Source: Streptomyces sp. 840.1 (GTDB taxonomy: Bacteria > Actinomycetota > Actinomycetes > Streptomycetales > Streptomycetaceae). From it: a stretch of DNA of 64,000 nucleotides. This document shows, in pieces, positions 35,803 to 45,078 of this stretch. The notes under the pieces were generated by a model, which saw nothing but the letters and a program-made list of their open reading frames with translations, had not been told where the DNA came from and ran no database searches. The stretch is taken from the NCBI RefSeq assembly GCF_003751445.1, contig NZ_RJUU01000003.1, positions 310,001-374,000 of the forward strand, written 5' to 3'. Every line of letters starts with the position of its first letter. Positions within the stretch are counted from its first letter, which is position 1. The translations under genes were made by a program, and so were the position numbers.

Positions 35803-37704
35803 ATGAGTATGGAAGTCACGGCTTGGTCATCGCTGCACAGTGCGATGAGCGCCCAGCAGGACCGCCGGCCGTTCTCCCGGGCCACCGTGCGTCGGATCGC
35901 CGCCTTCGCCCGGCCGCGCCGCCGTGAGCTCTACCGCTTCCTCGTGCTGAGCGTGGTCACCGCCCTGCTGGCGGTGGCCACGCCGGTACTGGCCGGCCGG
36001 GTGGTCAACGCGATCGTGCAGGGCAAGGAGAACGGCACGGTGACCCGGCTGGCGCTGGTGATCGCCCTGATCGCCGTGGCCGAGGCGGGGCTCGGCCTGC
36101 TGACCCGCCTGCTGTCGGCCACCCTGGGCGAGGGTCTGATCCTGGATCTGCGCACAGCGGTCTTCGACCACGTGCAGCGGATGCCGGTCGCCTTCTTCAC
36201 CCGGACCCGCACCGGGGCCCTGGTGAGCCGGCTCAACAACGACGTCATCGGGGCTCAGCGGGCGTTCAGCAACACCCTGTCCGGCGTGGTGTCCAACCTG
36301 GTGACCCTGTTGCTGACCCTCACGGTGATGCTCACCATCTCCTGGCAGATCACCCTGCTCGCGCTCGTCCTGCTGCCGGTGTTCGTCGTGCCCGCGCGGC
36401 GGATGGGCTCCAGGATGGCCCGGATGCAGCGTGAGGCGGCCGGTCACAACGCCGCCATGGGCACCCAGATGACCGAGCGTTTCTCGGCTCCCGGCGCGAC
36501 TCTGGTCAAGCTGTTCGGCCGTCCGGCCGACGAGTCCGCCGAGTTCGCCGCTCGCGCCGGCCGGGTCCGGGACATCGGGATCCGTACGGCCATGGCGCAG
36601 TCGACGTTCATCACGGCGCTCACCCTGGTGTCCGCGCTGGCTCTCGCGCTGGTCTACGGGCTCGGCGGCTACTACGCGCTGCGCGGGAGCCTGGAGCCGG
36701 GTGCGGTCGTGGCGCTCGCGCTGCTGCTGACCCGGCTCTACGCCCCGCTGACCGCGCTTGCCGGTGCCCGGGTCGAGGTGATGAGCGCCCTGGTGAGCTT
36801 CGAGCGGGTCTTCGAGATCCTGGACCTGAAGCCGCTGATCGCCGAGAAGCCGGATGCCCGCAAGGTGCCGGACGGCCCGGTGTCGGTGGAGTTCGACGGG
36901 GTGTCCTTCGGCTACCCGTCCGCCGACAAGGTCTCCCTCGCCTCTCTCGAAGAGGTCGCGACGCTCGATTCCCGGGGCGGTACGGAGGTCCTGCACGATG
37001 TCTCCTTCCGTGCCGAGCCCGGCCGGATGGTCGCCCTGGTCGGCTCCTCGGGCGCGGGCAAGTCGACGATCGCGCAGCTGCTGCCCCGGCTGTACGACAC
37101 CGATGCCGGCGCGGTGCGGCTGAACGGCGTCGACGTACGCGATCTGAGCGCCGACTCGATCCGCGAGACCCTCGGCATGGTCACCCAGGACGGGCACCTC
37201 TTCCATGAGTCGGTCCGCGCCAACCTCACGCTGGCCAGGCCCGGAGCGAGCGAGGAGGAGATCTGGGACGCCCTGCGCCGCTCCCGCCTCGACGGGCTGG
37301 TGGCCTCGCTGCCCGACGGCCTCGACACGGTCGTGGGCGAGCGCGGCTACCGGCTCTCGGGCGGTGAACGGCAGCGGCTGACGATCGCCAGGCTGCTCCT
37401 GGCCCAGCAGCGCGTCGTGATCCTCGACGAGGCGACCGCGCACCTCGACTCGACGTCGGAGGCGGCCGTGCAGGAGGCGCTGGCGGAGGCGCTGGAGGGA
37501 CGCACCGCCGTGGTGATCGCCCACCGGCTCTCGACGGTGCGGGCGGCCGACCTGATCCTGGTCATCGAGGAGGGCCGGGTGGCCGAGCGCGGCACGCACA
37601 GCGAGCTGCTGGCCGCGGGTGGGCGGTACGAGGAGCTGTACCGGACGCAGTTCGAGTCGCCGGCGGCGAACGGCGCGCGCCCGGAGTCCGTCCCGGCCGA
37701 ATGA
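35803..37704 (+). CDS. SoxR-controlled ABC exporter (fused membrane and ATPase domains)
   Basis: 633 residues from ATG 35803 with GGAGG upstream. Six membrane segments (about 50-330) precede an ATPase domain with Walker A GSSGAGKST, Q-loop MVTQDGHLF, signature LSGGERQRLTIARLL and Walker B VVILDEATAHLD. A SoxR box in a 19-bp-spacer promoter lies upstream. In S. coelicolor, SoxR directly activates an ABC exporter of this kind in response to redox-active antibiotics such as actinorhodin. The expected role is efflux of redox-cycling metabolites, made by this strain or by others. No soxR gene is in the window. Confidence 0.92.
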   Translation: MSMEVTAWSSLHSAMSAQQDRRPFSRATVRRIAAFARPRRRELYRFLVLSVVTALLAVATPVLAGRVVNAIVQGKENGTVTRLALVIALIAVAEAGLGLLTRLLSATLGEGLILDLRTAVFDHVQRMPVAFFTRTRTGALVSRLNNDVIGAQRAFSNTLSGVVSNLVTLLLTLTVMLTISWQITLLALVLLPVFVVPARRMGSRMARMQREAAGHNAAMGTQMTERFSAPGATLVKLFGRPADESAEFAARAGRVRDIGIRTAMAQSTFITALTLVSALALALVYGLGGYYALRGSLEPGAVVALALLLTRLYAPLTALAGARVEVMSALVSFERVFEILDLKPLIAEKPDARKVPDGPVSVEFDGVSFGYPSADKVSLASLEEVATLDSRGGTEVLHDVSFRAEPGRMVALVGSSGAGKSTIAQLLPRLYDTDAGAVRLNGVDVRDLSADSIRETLGMVTQDGHLFHESVRANLTLARPGASEEEIWDALRRSRLDGLVASLPDGLDTVVGERGYRLSGGERQRLTIARLLLAQQRVVILDEATAHLDSTSEAAVQEALAEALEGRTAVVIAHRLSTVRAADLILVIEEGRVAERGTHSELLAAGGRYEELYRTQFESPAANGARPESVPAE

Positions 37705-37709
37705 CGAGG

Positions 37710-37747
37710 GAGGCGCCCCCCGGTCCGTGCGGACCGGGGGGCGCCTC
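37710..37747. terminator. Strong bidirectional terminator hairpin
   Basis: Perfect 17-bp arms at 37710-37726 and 37731-37747 with a GTGC tetraloop. It lies between the convergent ABC exporter and PepSY genes. Confidence 0.85.
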
Positions 37748-37773
37748 GTGTGCGGGGCCGTGGGGTGGCCGGG

Positions 37774-38634
37774 TCAGTCGTTGTCGACGTGCTCGCCGGT
37801 GACGGAGCCACTGGCCGCGTCGATGTCGACCGTCGTCTCCTTGAAGTCCTTGGCGACGACGTCGACGGACCAGACGAGGACGTTCTTGTCGTTGTCGTCC
37901 AGGTCGAGGGAGGTGACGGTGCCCTTGGCCTTGGCGGTCGCGGCCTTGGCCGCCTGCTGCGGCGTCTGCGTGGCCTTGGCGATGCGCTCGGCGGTGCGGG
38001 ACTTCTCCTGCGCGTCCTGGTCCGGGTCCTCGACGGACTGGAGCACCTTGCCGGAGACGGCGTCGATGCGCACGGTGTGCTCGGTGCCGTCCTTCGCCAC
38101 GACGGCCGCCACCCACTCCGGGCCCTTGGCGGCGGGGCTGGCGGACGGGGAGGCGCTCGCTCCGGAGGGCGATGCGCCGGCACCGCTCGGTGAGGAACTG
38201 GCACCGGACGGGGAGGCGCTCGCACTCGCGGACTCGGACGCGCCGGCGGTCGCGCTCGCACTCGCGGACGCGTCGGTGTCGTCGTCGGACTTCCCCGGGC
38301 CCTTCAGGTCGAGTTCGATCACCTTGCTTCCCGCGACGGCTCCCTCGGCCGTGGTGAGGGCCTTGTCGAAGGTGATCTTGGTGGAGGCCAGCAGCTTCTT
38401 GCGCTTCTCCTGGTCCTTGGTCAGCGAGGCGCTCGGGCTGGGCGTGGGGCTGGTCGTCCCTTCCGGGACGGCGCGCGCGGCTTCGGAGGTCTCCGTCCCC
38501 GTCGACGCGCTGCCGCTGTCCTGGCCGCAGCCGGTGAGCAGGGCCGCGGTCAGGACGACGCAGGCGGCGCCGGCCGCACGGAGGCGGTGGGCGCGGAGGA
38601 GTCCGGTGTTCTTCGGTCGGGGGTGATAGGTCAT
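37774..38634 (-). CDS. PepSY-like lipoprotein with Ser/Ala/Pro-rich linker
   Basis: 286 residues from ATG 38634. The lipobox is LLTGC (Cys 36). The protein has a low-complexity linker (about residues 115-170) of repeated Ser/Ala/Pro/Gly. Two PepSY-like modules surround it, with the pattern VAAVVAKDGTEHTVRIDAVSG and WSVDVVAKDFKETTVDIDA. PepSY domains commonly inhibit peptidases outside the cell. The linker suggests attachment across the cell wall. No protease gene lies next to it. Confidence 0.82.
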   Translation of the reverse strand: MTYHPRPKNTGLLRAHRLRAAGAACVVLTAALLTGCGQDSGSASTGTETSEAARAVPEGTTSPTPSPSASLTKDQEKRKKLLASTKITFDKALTTAEGAVAGSKVIELDLKGPGKSDDDTDASASASATAGASESASASASPSGASSSPSGAGASPSGASASPSASPAAKGPEWVAAVVAKDGTEHTVRIDAVSGKVLQSVEDPDQDAQEKSRTAERIAKATQTPQQAAKAATAKAKGTVTSLDLDDNDKNVLVWSVDVVAKDFKETTVDIDAASGSVTGEHVDND

Positions 38635-38859
38635 GCCGGCATGCCTAACCGCCGTGCGGCCCCGGCATGTGGGGTGACGGGTCGGAGTCACCCGATCAAC
38701 CGTGTTCCGGCCCGGACCCGCCCGTCCCCGGCGCAGCGAGCCGGTGCGAGGGGCGGGCGACGGCGAGAGGACCGGTTCCCTGGTGTGCCACGGGAAATCG
38801 GCTTCCGATATTGGCTCCCGCGGGTCGCGATCCGGGCGTTTTGGTGCGAGCCTGGATGC

Positions 38860-39177
38860 ATGACCTGGGCGTCCTGGACGACACGCGGAGTGTATTCGGG
38901 GCACGGCGGCGTGCTCACCGAAGAGGTCGGGCCGCTGTCGGGCGATCTGACCGTGCACACCACATGGGCCGATGACACGGCACAGATAACCGTGCAGTAC
39001 ACCGACGCGGCCGACTGGTTCACCATGTCGGGCAGCCCCGTCCCCTGCTCCTCCGAGGAGGAGAGCCGGACCCTGCACGAGGCCGTGGTGAACGCCGTCC
39101 GGCGGGGTGCGGCGGCCACCGTGCCGGCCGCGTGCCCGGAGCGGGACGGGCGGACCGGCGAAACCGCCTCCGAGTAA
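38860..39177 (+). CDS. Small unrecognised actinomycete-type protein
   Basis: 105 residues from ATG 38860. It has a beta-rich, Thr/Trp-rich N-terminus (TWASWTTRGVYSGHG; DLTVHTTWADDTAQITVQY) and a C-terminal amphipathic helix (EEESRTLHEAVVNAVRRG). No signal peptide. I do not recognise the family. G/C third-position bias supports coding. The ribosome site is weak. Confidence 0.65.
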   Translation: MTWASWTTRGVYSGHGGVLTEEVGPLSGDLTVHTTWADDTAQITVQYTDAADWFTMSGSPVPCSSEEESRTLHEAVVNAVRRGAAATVPAACPERDGRTGETASE

Positions 39178-39218
39178 GCCACGACCACGGGGCCCGTCCG
39201 AGCCGGTACCCGGCGGAG

Positions 39219-39244
39219 CGCCCGCACGCGAAGGCGTACGGGCG
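39219..39244. terminator. Hairpin between the small gene and the ABC binding protein
   Basis: CGCCCGCACGC (39219-39229) and GCGTACGGGCG (39234-39244) pair at ten of eleven positions around a GAAG loop. It lies between converging transcription units. Confidence 0.6.
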
Positions 39245-39286
39245 CGCGGCGGGAACCGGTGCGGTTAGGCGGACCCGCTCCACCGG

Positions 39287-40324
39287 TCAGTGGGCCTTCT
39301 TCACGAACTCCGTCGTGTACGTCTTGGAGAGGTCGACGTCCGCGTTCTTGAGGTTGGGGTTGAAGGCCTTCAGGACCCGCTCGACGGTGGCCGGACCGTC
39401 CGGGGGCATCACCCCGTCGGTGGTGAACATCGGCAGGGTGTTCTTGATGGACTGTGCGTAGAGCGCGGCGCCGCCGCCCTGCGCGTAGTCGGCGGGCATC
39501 TTCGCGGCGATCTCGTCCGCGCTGTGCGTCGACATCCACTTCAGGGTCTTCACGAAGGCGTTGGCCAGCTTCTGCACGGTCGCCTTGTGGGCGTTGACCC
39601 ACTCGGTCTGCATGTAGAGGCTGGAGGACGGGTAGAGCCCGCCGAGCGCCTTCTTGGACCCCTCCGGGGTCCGCATGTCGATGAGGATGCTGCCGAGCTT
39701 CTTGTCCAGGATGGTGGCCACGGTCGGGTCGGTGGTCATACCGCCCTGGATGGAGCCCTGCTGGAGCGCGGAGATGAACGTTTGGCCGGCTCCGACCGCT
39801 ACGGGGGTGAACTCGCTGGTCTGCACCCCGTTCTTCACGGCGAGGTACTTCGTCAGGAAGTCGGTCGAGGAACCGAGTCCCGTCACGCCCAGCTTCTTGC
39901 CCTTGAAGTCCTTGGCCGAGCCGATGTCGCCGGCCGCCTTGTTGGAGACCATCTCGACCTCGCCGGGCGCCTGGGAGAGCTGGACCACCGACTCGACGTG
40001 CTTGCCCTTCACCTGGAGATCGAGCGTGTGGTCGTAGAAGCCCACGGTTCCCTGTACGTCGCCGGAGACGAGCGCGGTCTCCGCCTGGACGCCGGCGGGC
40101 TCGGTCAGCAGCTGGACGGCGACTCCCTCGTCCTTGAAGTAGCCGAGCCGCTCGGTGAGCATCGCGGGCAGGTAGATGACCTTGTCCAGGCCGCCCACCA
40201 TGATCTTCACGCTGTCGTTCTTGTCGCCGGACGCGGAGGTGGAGTCGCCTCCGCAGGCGGTCAGGCTCGCCGCGGCGAGGGCTCCGGCGACGGCGAGTGC
40301 CGGGATCCGGGGGGACATACGCAT
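39287..40324 (-). CDS. ABC substrate-binding lipoprotein, NMT1/SsuA type
   Basis: 345 residues from ATG 40324. The lipobox is LTAC (Cys 24). The mature part has the NMT1/SsuA-like fold: GLDKVIYLPAMLTERLGYFKDEGVAV region, then GDVQGTVGFYDHTLDLQ, and GKKLGVTGLGSSTDFLTKY. Such proteins bind sulfonates, nitrate, bicarbonate, thiamine precursors or aromatic acids. It is followed on the same strand by the permease and ATPase genes, forming one uptake system read from 42048 downward. Substrate is not readable. Confidence 0.88.
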   Translation of the reverse strand: MRMSPRIPALAVAGALAAASLTACGGDSTSASGDKNDSVKIMVGGLDKVIYLPAMLTERLGYFKDEGVAVQLLTEPAGVQAETALVSGDVQGTVGFYDHTLDLQVKGKHVESVVQLSQAPGEVEMVSNKAAGDIGSAKDFKGKKLGVTGLGSSTDFLTKYLAVKNGVQTSEFTPVAVGAGQTFISALQQGSIQGGMTTDPTVATILDKKLGSILIDMRTPEGSKKALGGLYPSSSLYMQTEWVNAHKATVQKLANAFVKTLKWMSTHSADEIAAKMPADYAQGGGAALYAQSIKNTLPMFTTDGVMPPDGPATVERVLKAFNPNLKNADVDLSKTYTTEFVKKAH

Positions 40325-40379
40325 CTGGTTCACGTCCTTGTGAAGAGGGTTCCCCTGAGGGGAGGGAGGGTGGCGAGGG

Positions 40380-41243
40380 TCAGCGCGCGGTGTCGGCGTC
40401 GGCCGGTTTCCAGCGGAAGAGCTTCTTCTCCAGGAAGGTGAGCAGCCCCTCGGCGAGCAGCGCGACGACCGCGAGGATGGCCATGGCGGCGTACACACCG
40501 GCCGCGTTGAAGGTGCCCTGCGAGGCGGCGACCAGCAGACCGAGTCCCTTGGTGGCGCCGATGTACTCACCGACGATGGCGCCGATCAGGGCGAAGCCGA
40601 AGCTGACATGGAGGCTGGTGAAGATCCATGAGGTGGCGGAGGGAATGACCACCTGAAGGGTGACCTGCCGGTTGCTGGCGCCCAGGATCCGGGAGTTGGC
40701 GACCAGGTTGCGGTCGACCTCCCTGGCGCCCTGGAAGGCGTTGAAGAAGACCGGGAAGAACACCAGGACGACCGCGGAGGCGACCTTGGACGCCGGGCCC
40801 AGGCCGAACCAGATCAGGAAGATCGGGGCGAGCACGATGCGCGGCAGGGCGTTGAGGACCTTGATGTACGGGCCGAGGACATCGGCGGCGAAGCGGACCC
40901 GGCCGAGCGCGATACCGAACAGCACACCGGCGATCACGCCGATGACCCAGCCGAGCAGCGCCTCGTAGAGCGTGTACCAGATCTGCTCCCACAGGGAGCC
41001 CTGGGCGGTGCCGTCGGTCACCCAGGTACGGATCTGCTCCCAGATCTTCGACGGCATGGAGAAGTTGAACGGATCGATGACGGCCGTCCTGGCCAGCCAC
41101 TCCCACAGTCCGACGACCGCGACGAGGACGGCGATCCGGCTGGCCAGTACCAGCATCCTGCGGTTGCGTGCGGCCCGCGCCCTGGCCTCGGTCCGGCCGG
41201 TGCCGCTCGCGGCGGCGGTCTTGGTGACGGTCTCAGGCAGCAT
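40380..41243 (-). CDS. ABC permease (TauC/SsuC type)
   Basis: 287 residues from ATG 41243 with GAGGGG upstream; a GTG at 41252 is an alternative. About six membrane segments and the EAA-type loop ANSRILGASNRQVTLQVVIP. The start overlaps the ATPase gene end by 11 bp. It is the membrane part of the NMT1/SsuA-type uptake system. Confidence 0.9.
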   Translation of the reverse strand: MLPETVTKTAAASGTGRTEARARAARNRRMLVLASRIAVLVAVVGLWEWLARTAVIDPFNFSMPSKIWEQIRTWVTDGTAQGSLWEQIWYTLYEALLGWVIGVIAGVLFGIALGRVRFAADVLGPYIKVLNALPRIVLAPIFLIWFGLGPASKVASAVVLVFFPVFFNAFQGAREVDRNLVANSRILGASNRQVTLQVVIPSATSWIFTSLHVSFGFALIGAIVGEYIGATKGLGLLVAASQGTFNAAGVYAAMAILAVVALLAEGLLTFLEKKLFRWKPADADTAR

Positions 41244-42048
41244 CGGCCGCACCCCTCTCGCGGGTGATGCGGACCTCTTCGCCGAGCGAGGACCAGATCT
41301 CGCGGTAGATCTCCAGGAACCGGGGCTCCAGGCGCACCTGTTCGACCTTGCGCGGACGCGGCAGGCCGATCTCGAAGACCTCCTTGACCGTGGCCGGTCC
41401 GGCGGTCATCACGACGACCTTGTCGGCGAGTGCGATGGACTCCTCCAGGTCGTGTGTGACGAAGACGACGGAGGCTCCCGTGCCTCCCCACAGCTCCAGC
41501 AGCTCGTCGGACATCAGGGCCCGGGTCTGCACGTCGAGTGCCGAGAACGGCTCGTCCATCAGCAGGATCTCCGGGTCGTTGACGAAGGTCGCGGCGAGTG
41601 CGACCCGCTTGCGCTGCCCCCCGGAGAGCTGGTGCGGATAGCGGTCCTCGAAGGAGGACAGACCGACCCGGTCGAGCCAGGCCCGCGCACGTTCCTTCGC
41701 CTCCGCCTTCGGCACGCCCCGGAAGCGGGGGCCCGCCATGACGTTGGACAGAACCGTCCGCCAGGGGAAGACCGCGTCCTGCTGGAAGACGAAGCCGACC
41801 TTGTCACCGATGCCGCGCACCGGCTCGCCGGAGACCAACACCTCCCCCTCGGTGGGCTCCTCCAGCCCGCTGATCAGGGTCAGGGTGGTCGACTTGCCGC
41901 ATCCGGTCGGACCGACGACGGCGACGAACTCCCCCCTGCCGATCGTCAGATCCAGATCCCGTACGGCGGTGTGGAGCGCCCCCGACGGAGTCCGGAACGC
42001 TTTGCTCGCCCCCCGCAGCTCGATGGCGGGGCTCGTTTCGCTGTTCAT
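41233..42048 (-). CDS. ABC ATPase (TauB/SsuB type)
   Basis: 271 residues. Walker A is GPTGCGKST, the Q-loop is FQQDAVFPWRTV, signature is LSGGQRKRVALAATF and Walker B is [12 protein letters not shown]. The family energises nitrate, sulfonate or taurine-like uptake. It is the first gene of the three-gene operon and diverges from a two-component kinase gene, with 218 bp between them. Confidence 0.92.
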   Translation of the reverse strand: MNSETSPAIELRGASKAFRTPSGALHTAVRDLDLTIGRGEFVAVVGPTGCGKSTTLTLISGLEEPTEGEVLVSGEPVRGIGDKVGFVFQQDAVFPWRTVLSNVMAGPRFRGVPKAEAKERARAWLDRVGLSSFEDRYPHQLSGGQRKRVALAATFVNDPEILLMDEPFSALDVQTRALMSDELLELWGGTGASVVFVTHDLEESIALADKVVVMTAGPATVKEVFEIGLPRPRKVEQVRLEPRFLEIYREIWSSLGEEVRITRERGAADAA

Positions 42049-42266
42049 GGGGCGGGACGCTAGGGGCGCTCCGGGCCCGGCGGGAGCCTTGCGCCCACAA
42101 CTCCGGGTTCTGCCCGTTACCCGGGGTTCTGCTCATTGTGCTCACTGCCGTACAACGAAGCGGAGACGAGGGCTAGGCAGCGAGGTCAGAGCCGTTTACC
42201 TTGCGTTAACACCGAGCGGATCGGAGTACCGGATTCGAGGACCGCGGGAGAGCAGAGGACACGGAC

Positions 42267-43865
42267 ATGCGCATTCACTGGCCCCGCCGTGTCTTCGCCC
42301 AGGTGCTGCTCACCCAGGTGGTGATCACGACGGGGGTGGTCATGCTCGTCACCGGGCTCTTCCTCGCCCCGCTCAGCCACGAGCTCGACGACCAGGCGAT
42401 GCGGCGGGCGCTGTCCATCGCCCAGACCACCGCCGCCGAACCCGGCCTGGTGGAGAAGCTGCTCAGCTCCCGGCCCGATCCGGCCGGGCCCGTACAGGCG
42501 GAGGCGGAGCGGATCCGGCGGGCCACCGGGGCGCTGTACATCGTGGTGATGGACACCCGGGGAGTGCGCTGGTCGCACACCGAGACCGACCGGATCAGCG
42601 AACGCGTCTCGACCGATCCGAGTACGGCGCTGGCCGGCCGCGAGGTCATGCAGATCGACATCGGGACCCTGGGGCGCTCCGCCCGCGCGAAGGTCCCGCT
42701 GCGCGACCGGGCCGGCACCGTGGTCGGGGCCGTCTCGGTGGGCATCGCGTACACGAGCGTCCGGCAGGGGCTGCTCGGCACCATTCCGGTGCTCCTGCAG
42801 TACGCGGGGGCCGCGCTCGCGGCGGGGGTACTGGCGGCCCTCGTCGTCTCCCGCCGTGTCCAGCGCAACACGCACGGGCTGGCCTTCGCGGACATCTCCG
42901 CGCTCCTGGACGAGCGCGAGGCGATGCTGCACAGCATCCGCGAGGCGGTGCTCGCCCTCGATTCGCGCGGGCGGATCCGGCTGCTCAACGACGAGGCGCA
43001 GCGGCTGCTGGAGCTGACCCCGGACGCGGTCGGCCGGACGCTGGGCGAGGTGCTGCCGCCGGGGCGTACGACGGAGGTGCTGGCGGGCCGGGTCGACGGC
43101 GCGAATCTGCTCACCGTCTCCCGGGGGCGGGTGCTGATCGCGAACCGGATGCCGACCGGCGACGGCGGCGCCGTCGTGACGCTGCGCGACCGCACCGAAC
43201 TCGAACTGCTCGGCCGCGAGCTGGACTCCACGCACGGACTGCTCGACGCGCTCCGCGCCCAGGACCACGAGCACGCCAACCGGCTGCACACCCTGCTGGG
43301 CCTGCTGGAGCTGGGCAGGCACGAGGCGGCGGTGGACTTCGTCACCGAGGTGTCCGACGGCCGCCGTGCCTCGGCCGAGCAGGTCGCGGAGCGCGTGAAC
43401 GATCCGCTGCTCTCGGCACTGCTGGTGGGCAAGTCCGCCGTCGCCGCCGAGCGCGGCGCGTCCTTGCTGGTCTCCCCCGCCACCCGGCTGCCCGACGTCG
43501 TGGTGGACCCGCGCGACCTGGTGACCGTACTGGGCAACCTCATCGACAACGCCCTGGACGTCGCCACGCTGGTCGAGGTGGAGCTGCTCGCCGAGGGCAC
43601 CACCGCCGTCCTGCGGGTCAGCGACGACGGCCCCGGAGTGCCCGTCGGCATGCGGGAACAGATCTTCACCGAGGGGTGGTCCACCAAGGAGTCCCCGGCC
43701 CACCGGGAGCGCGGGCTCGGGCTGGCGCTGGTGCGGCGCCTGGCGGAGCGCTACGGCGGCGCGGCCCGGGTCACGGCCAGGGCCGGTGGCGGCGCGGTCT
43801 TCACGGTCGTCCTGCCGGAGGCGCTCGCCGTCCGGCAGCGAGTCGAAGCGGGAGAGTGGCAGTGA
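42267..43865 (+). CDS. CitA/DcuS-type sensor histidine kinase
   Basis: 532 residues. Two membrane segments (about 10-30 and 170-195) flank an extracytoplasmic sCache/PASp-like sensor domain. A cytosolic PAS domain follows (MLHSIREAVLALDSRGRI), then the dimerisation helix with the phospho-accepting His (DHEHANRLHTLLGLLELG) and the ATPase with N-box (NLIDNALDVA) and G boxes (DDGPGVP, RGLGLALV). This family senses C4-dicarboxylates, citrate or related acids. It is read with the response regulator (four-base GTGA overlap). It diverges from the ABC uptake operon and probably controls it. Confidence 0.92.
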   Translation: MRIHWPRRVFAQVLLTQVVITTGVVMLVTGLFLAPLSHELDDQAMRRALSIAQTTAAEPGLVEKLLSSRPDPAGPVQAEAERIRRATGALYIVVMDTRGVRWSHTETDRISERVSTDPSTALAGREVMQIDIGTLGRSARAKVPLRDRAGTVVGAVSVGIAYTSVRQGLLGTIPVLLQYAGAALAAGVLAALVVSRRVQRNTHGLAFADISALLDEREAMLHSIREAVLALDSRGRIRLLNDEAQRLLELTPDAVGRTLGEVLPPGRTTEVLAGRVDGANLLTVSRGRVLIANRMPTGDGGAVVTLRDRTELELLGRELDSTHGLLDALRAQDHEHANRLHTLLGLLELGRHEAAVDFVTEVSDGRRASAEQVAERVNDPLLSALLVGKSAVAAERGASLLVSPATRLPDVVVDPRDLVTVLGNLIDNALDVATLVEVELLAEGTTAVLRVSDDGPGVPVGMREQIFTEGWSTKESPAHRERGLGLALVRRLAERYGGAARVTARAGGGAVFTVVLPEALAVRQRVEAGEWQ

Positions 43866-44560
43866 TTGACGTTCTGGTGGTGGACGACGACTTCCGGGTG
43901 GCGGAGATCAACGCGGCCTACGTGACCAAGGTGCCCGGTTTCCGGGTCGTCTCCCGCGCCCACACGGCCGCGCAGGCGCTGTCCGTCCTGGAGCGCGAAC
44001 ATGTCGATCTGATCCTGCTCGATCACTATCTGCCCGACCGCACGGGGCTCACGCTGGTACGTCAGCTGCGTCAGCTCGGCCACCCCGCCGACGTGATCAT
44101 GGTGACGGCCGCCCGCGACGTGGTGACGGTGCGGACCGCGCTGCGGTACGGCGCCCTGCAGTACCTGGTCAAGCCGTTCAGTTTTGGTGGCCTGCGCTCC
44201 AAGCTGGAGAGCTACGCGACGCTGCGCCGCACCCTGGACGGTGTGGAGAGCCGTCGCGGCGAGGCCGGTCAGGAGCAGGTCGACCAGATCTTCGGGGCGC
44301 TGCGCACCTCGGAGTCCGTCGTCGCGGCCGGGCTCCCGAAGGGGCACTCGGCGCCGACCGCCGATGTCATCCGCCAGGTGCTGCTCGCGGCCGGTGAGCC
44401 GCTGTCCGCGCACGAGGTCGCCGCGCGGGCCGGTCTGAGCCGGTCGACCGCCCAGCGGTACCTCAAGTACCTGGAGGGTGCGGGCCGGATCAGCCTGACC
44501 CTGAAGTACGGGGACACCGGCCGCCCGGAGCACCGCTACGCCTGGGCGGTGGCCGGCTGA
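43862..44560 (+). CDS. CitB/DcuR-type response regulator
   Basis: 232 residues from a GTG at 43862 that overlaps the kinase stop. The receiver domain has Asp 8-10, phosphorylation Asp 54 (ILLDHYLPD) and Lys 104 (YLVKPF). The C-terminal part has a helix-turn-helix (LSAHEVAARAGLSRSTAQRYLKYL) of the CitB type. It is the cognate partner of the kinase. Likely targets are the divergent ABC operon and its own promoter in the 42049-42266 region. Confidence 0.92.
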   Translation: MIDVLVVDDDFRVAEINAAYVTKVPGFRVVSRAHTAAQALSVLEREHVDLILLDHYLPDRTGLTLVRQLRQLGHPADVIMVTAARDVVTVRTALRYGALQYLVKPFSFGGLRSKLESYATLRRTLDGVESRRGEAGQEQVDQIFGALRTSESVVAAGLPKGHSAPTADVIRQVLLAAGEPLSAHEVAARAGLSRSTAQRYLKYLEGAGRISLTLKYGDTGRPEHRYAWAVAG

Positions 44561-44693
44561 GGGACCGCTCCCCCGCAAGCGCGCAACCTCTCTGCAACGT
44601 CCGGCCGGGTTGCATGGGGGCCATGCACGCACCGCGATCCCCGCGGTGCCCGGAAGGAGACCGATCCGTGAACCGATGCGAGGGTGTGCGGCC

Positions 44694-45056
44694 ATGAGCT
44701 CCGCGCAAGCGCCGCCGGTGGAGCTCACACCCGCGGCCGCGGATCTGCTGCGGCGGCTGCGCGAGCTGCACGGGCCGCTGATGTTCCACCAGTCGGGCGG
44801 CTGCTGCGACGGCAGCGCGCCGATGTGCTACCAGGACGGGGAGTTCCGCACCGGCGGCTCCGACGTACTGCTCGCCTCCCTGGAGGTCGACGGGATGGCG
44901 GAGACCGTTCCGTTCTGGATGTCGAGGAGCCAGTCCGAGGTGTGGGCGCACACCCGGCTGATCGTGGATGTGGTGGAGGGCCGCGGCAGCGGCTTCTCGC
45001 TGGAGGCCCCGGAGGGGGTGCGGTTCCTGATCCGGTCGCGGCTCGTGGGCGGCTGA
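44694..45056 (+). CDS. DUF779-family protein
   Basis: 120 residues from ATG 44694. The conserved motif is FHQSGGCCDGSAPMCY, with adjacent cysteines, then EVDGMAETVPFWMS and FSLEAPEGVRFLIRSRL. DUF779 genes are usually next to aldehyde dehydrogenases and are thought to help them. No aldehyde dehydrogenase is adjacent here; the nearest is about 18 kb away. Function unknown. Confidence 0.85.
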   Translation: MSSAQAPPVELTPAAADLLRRLRELHGPLMFHQSGGCCDGSAPMCYQDGEFRTGGSDVLLASLEVDGMAETVPFWMSRSQSEVWAHTRLIVDVVEGRGSGFSLEAPEGVRFLIRSRLVGG

Positions 45057-45078
45057 CCGGATGCGCGTGGGCCGGGCG

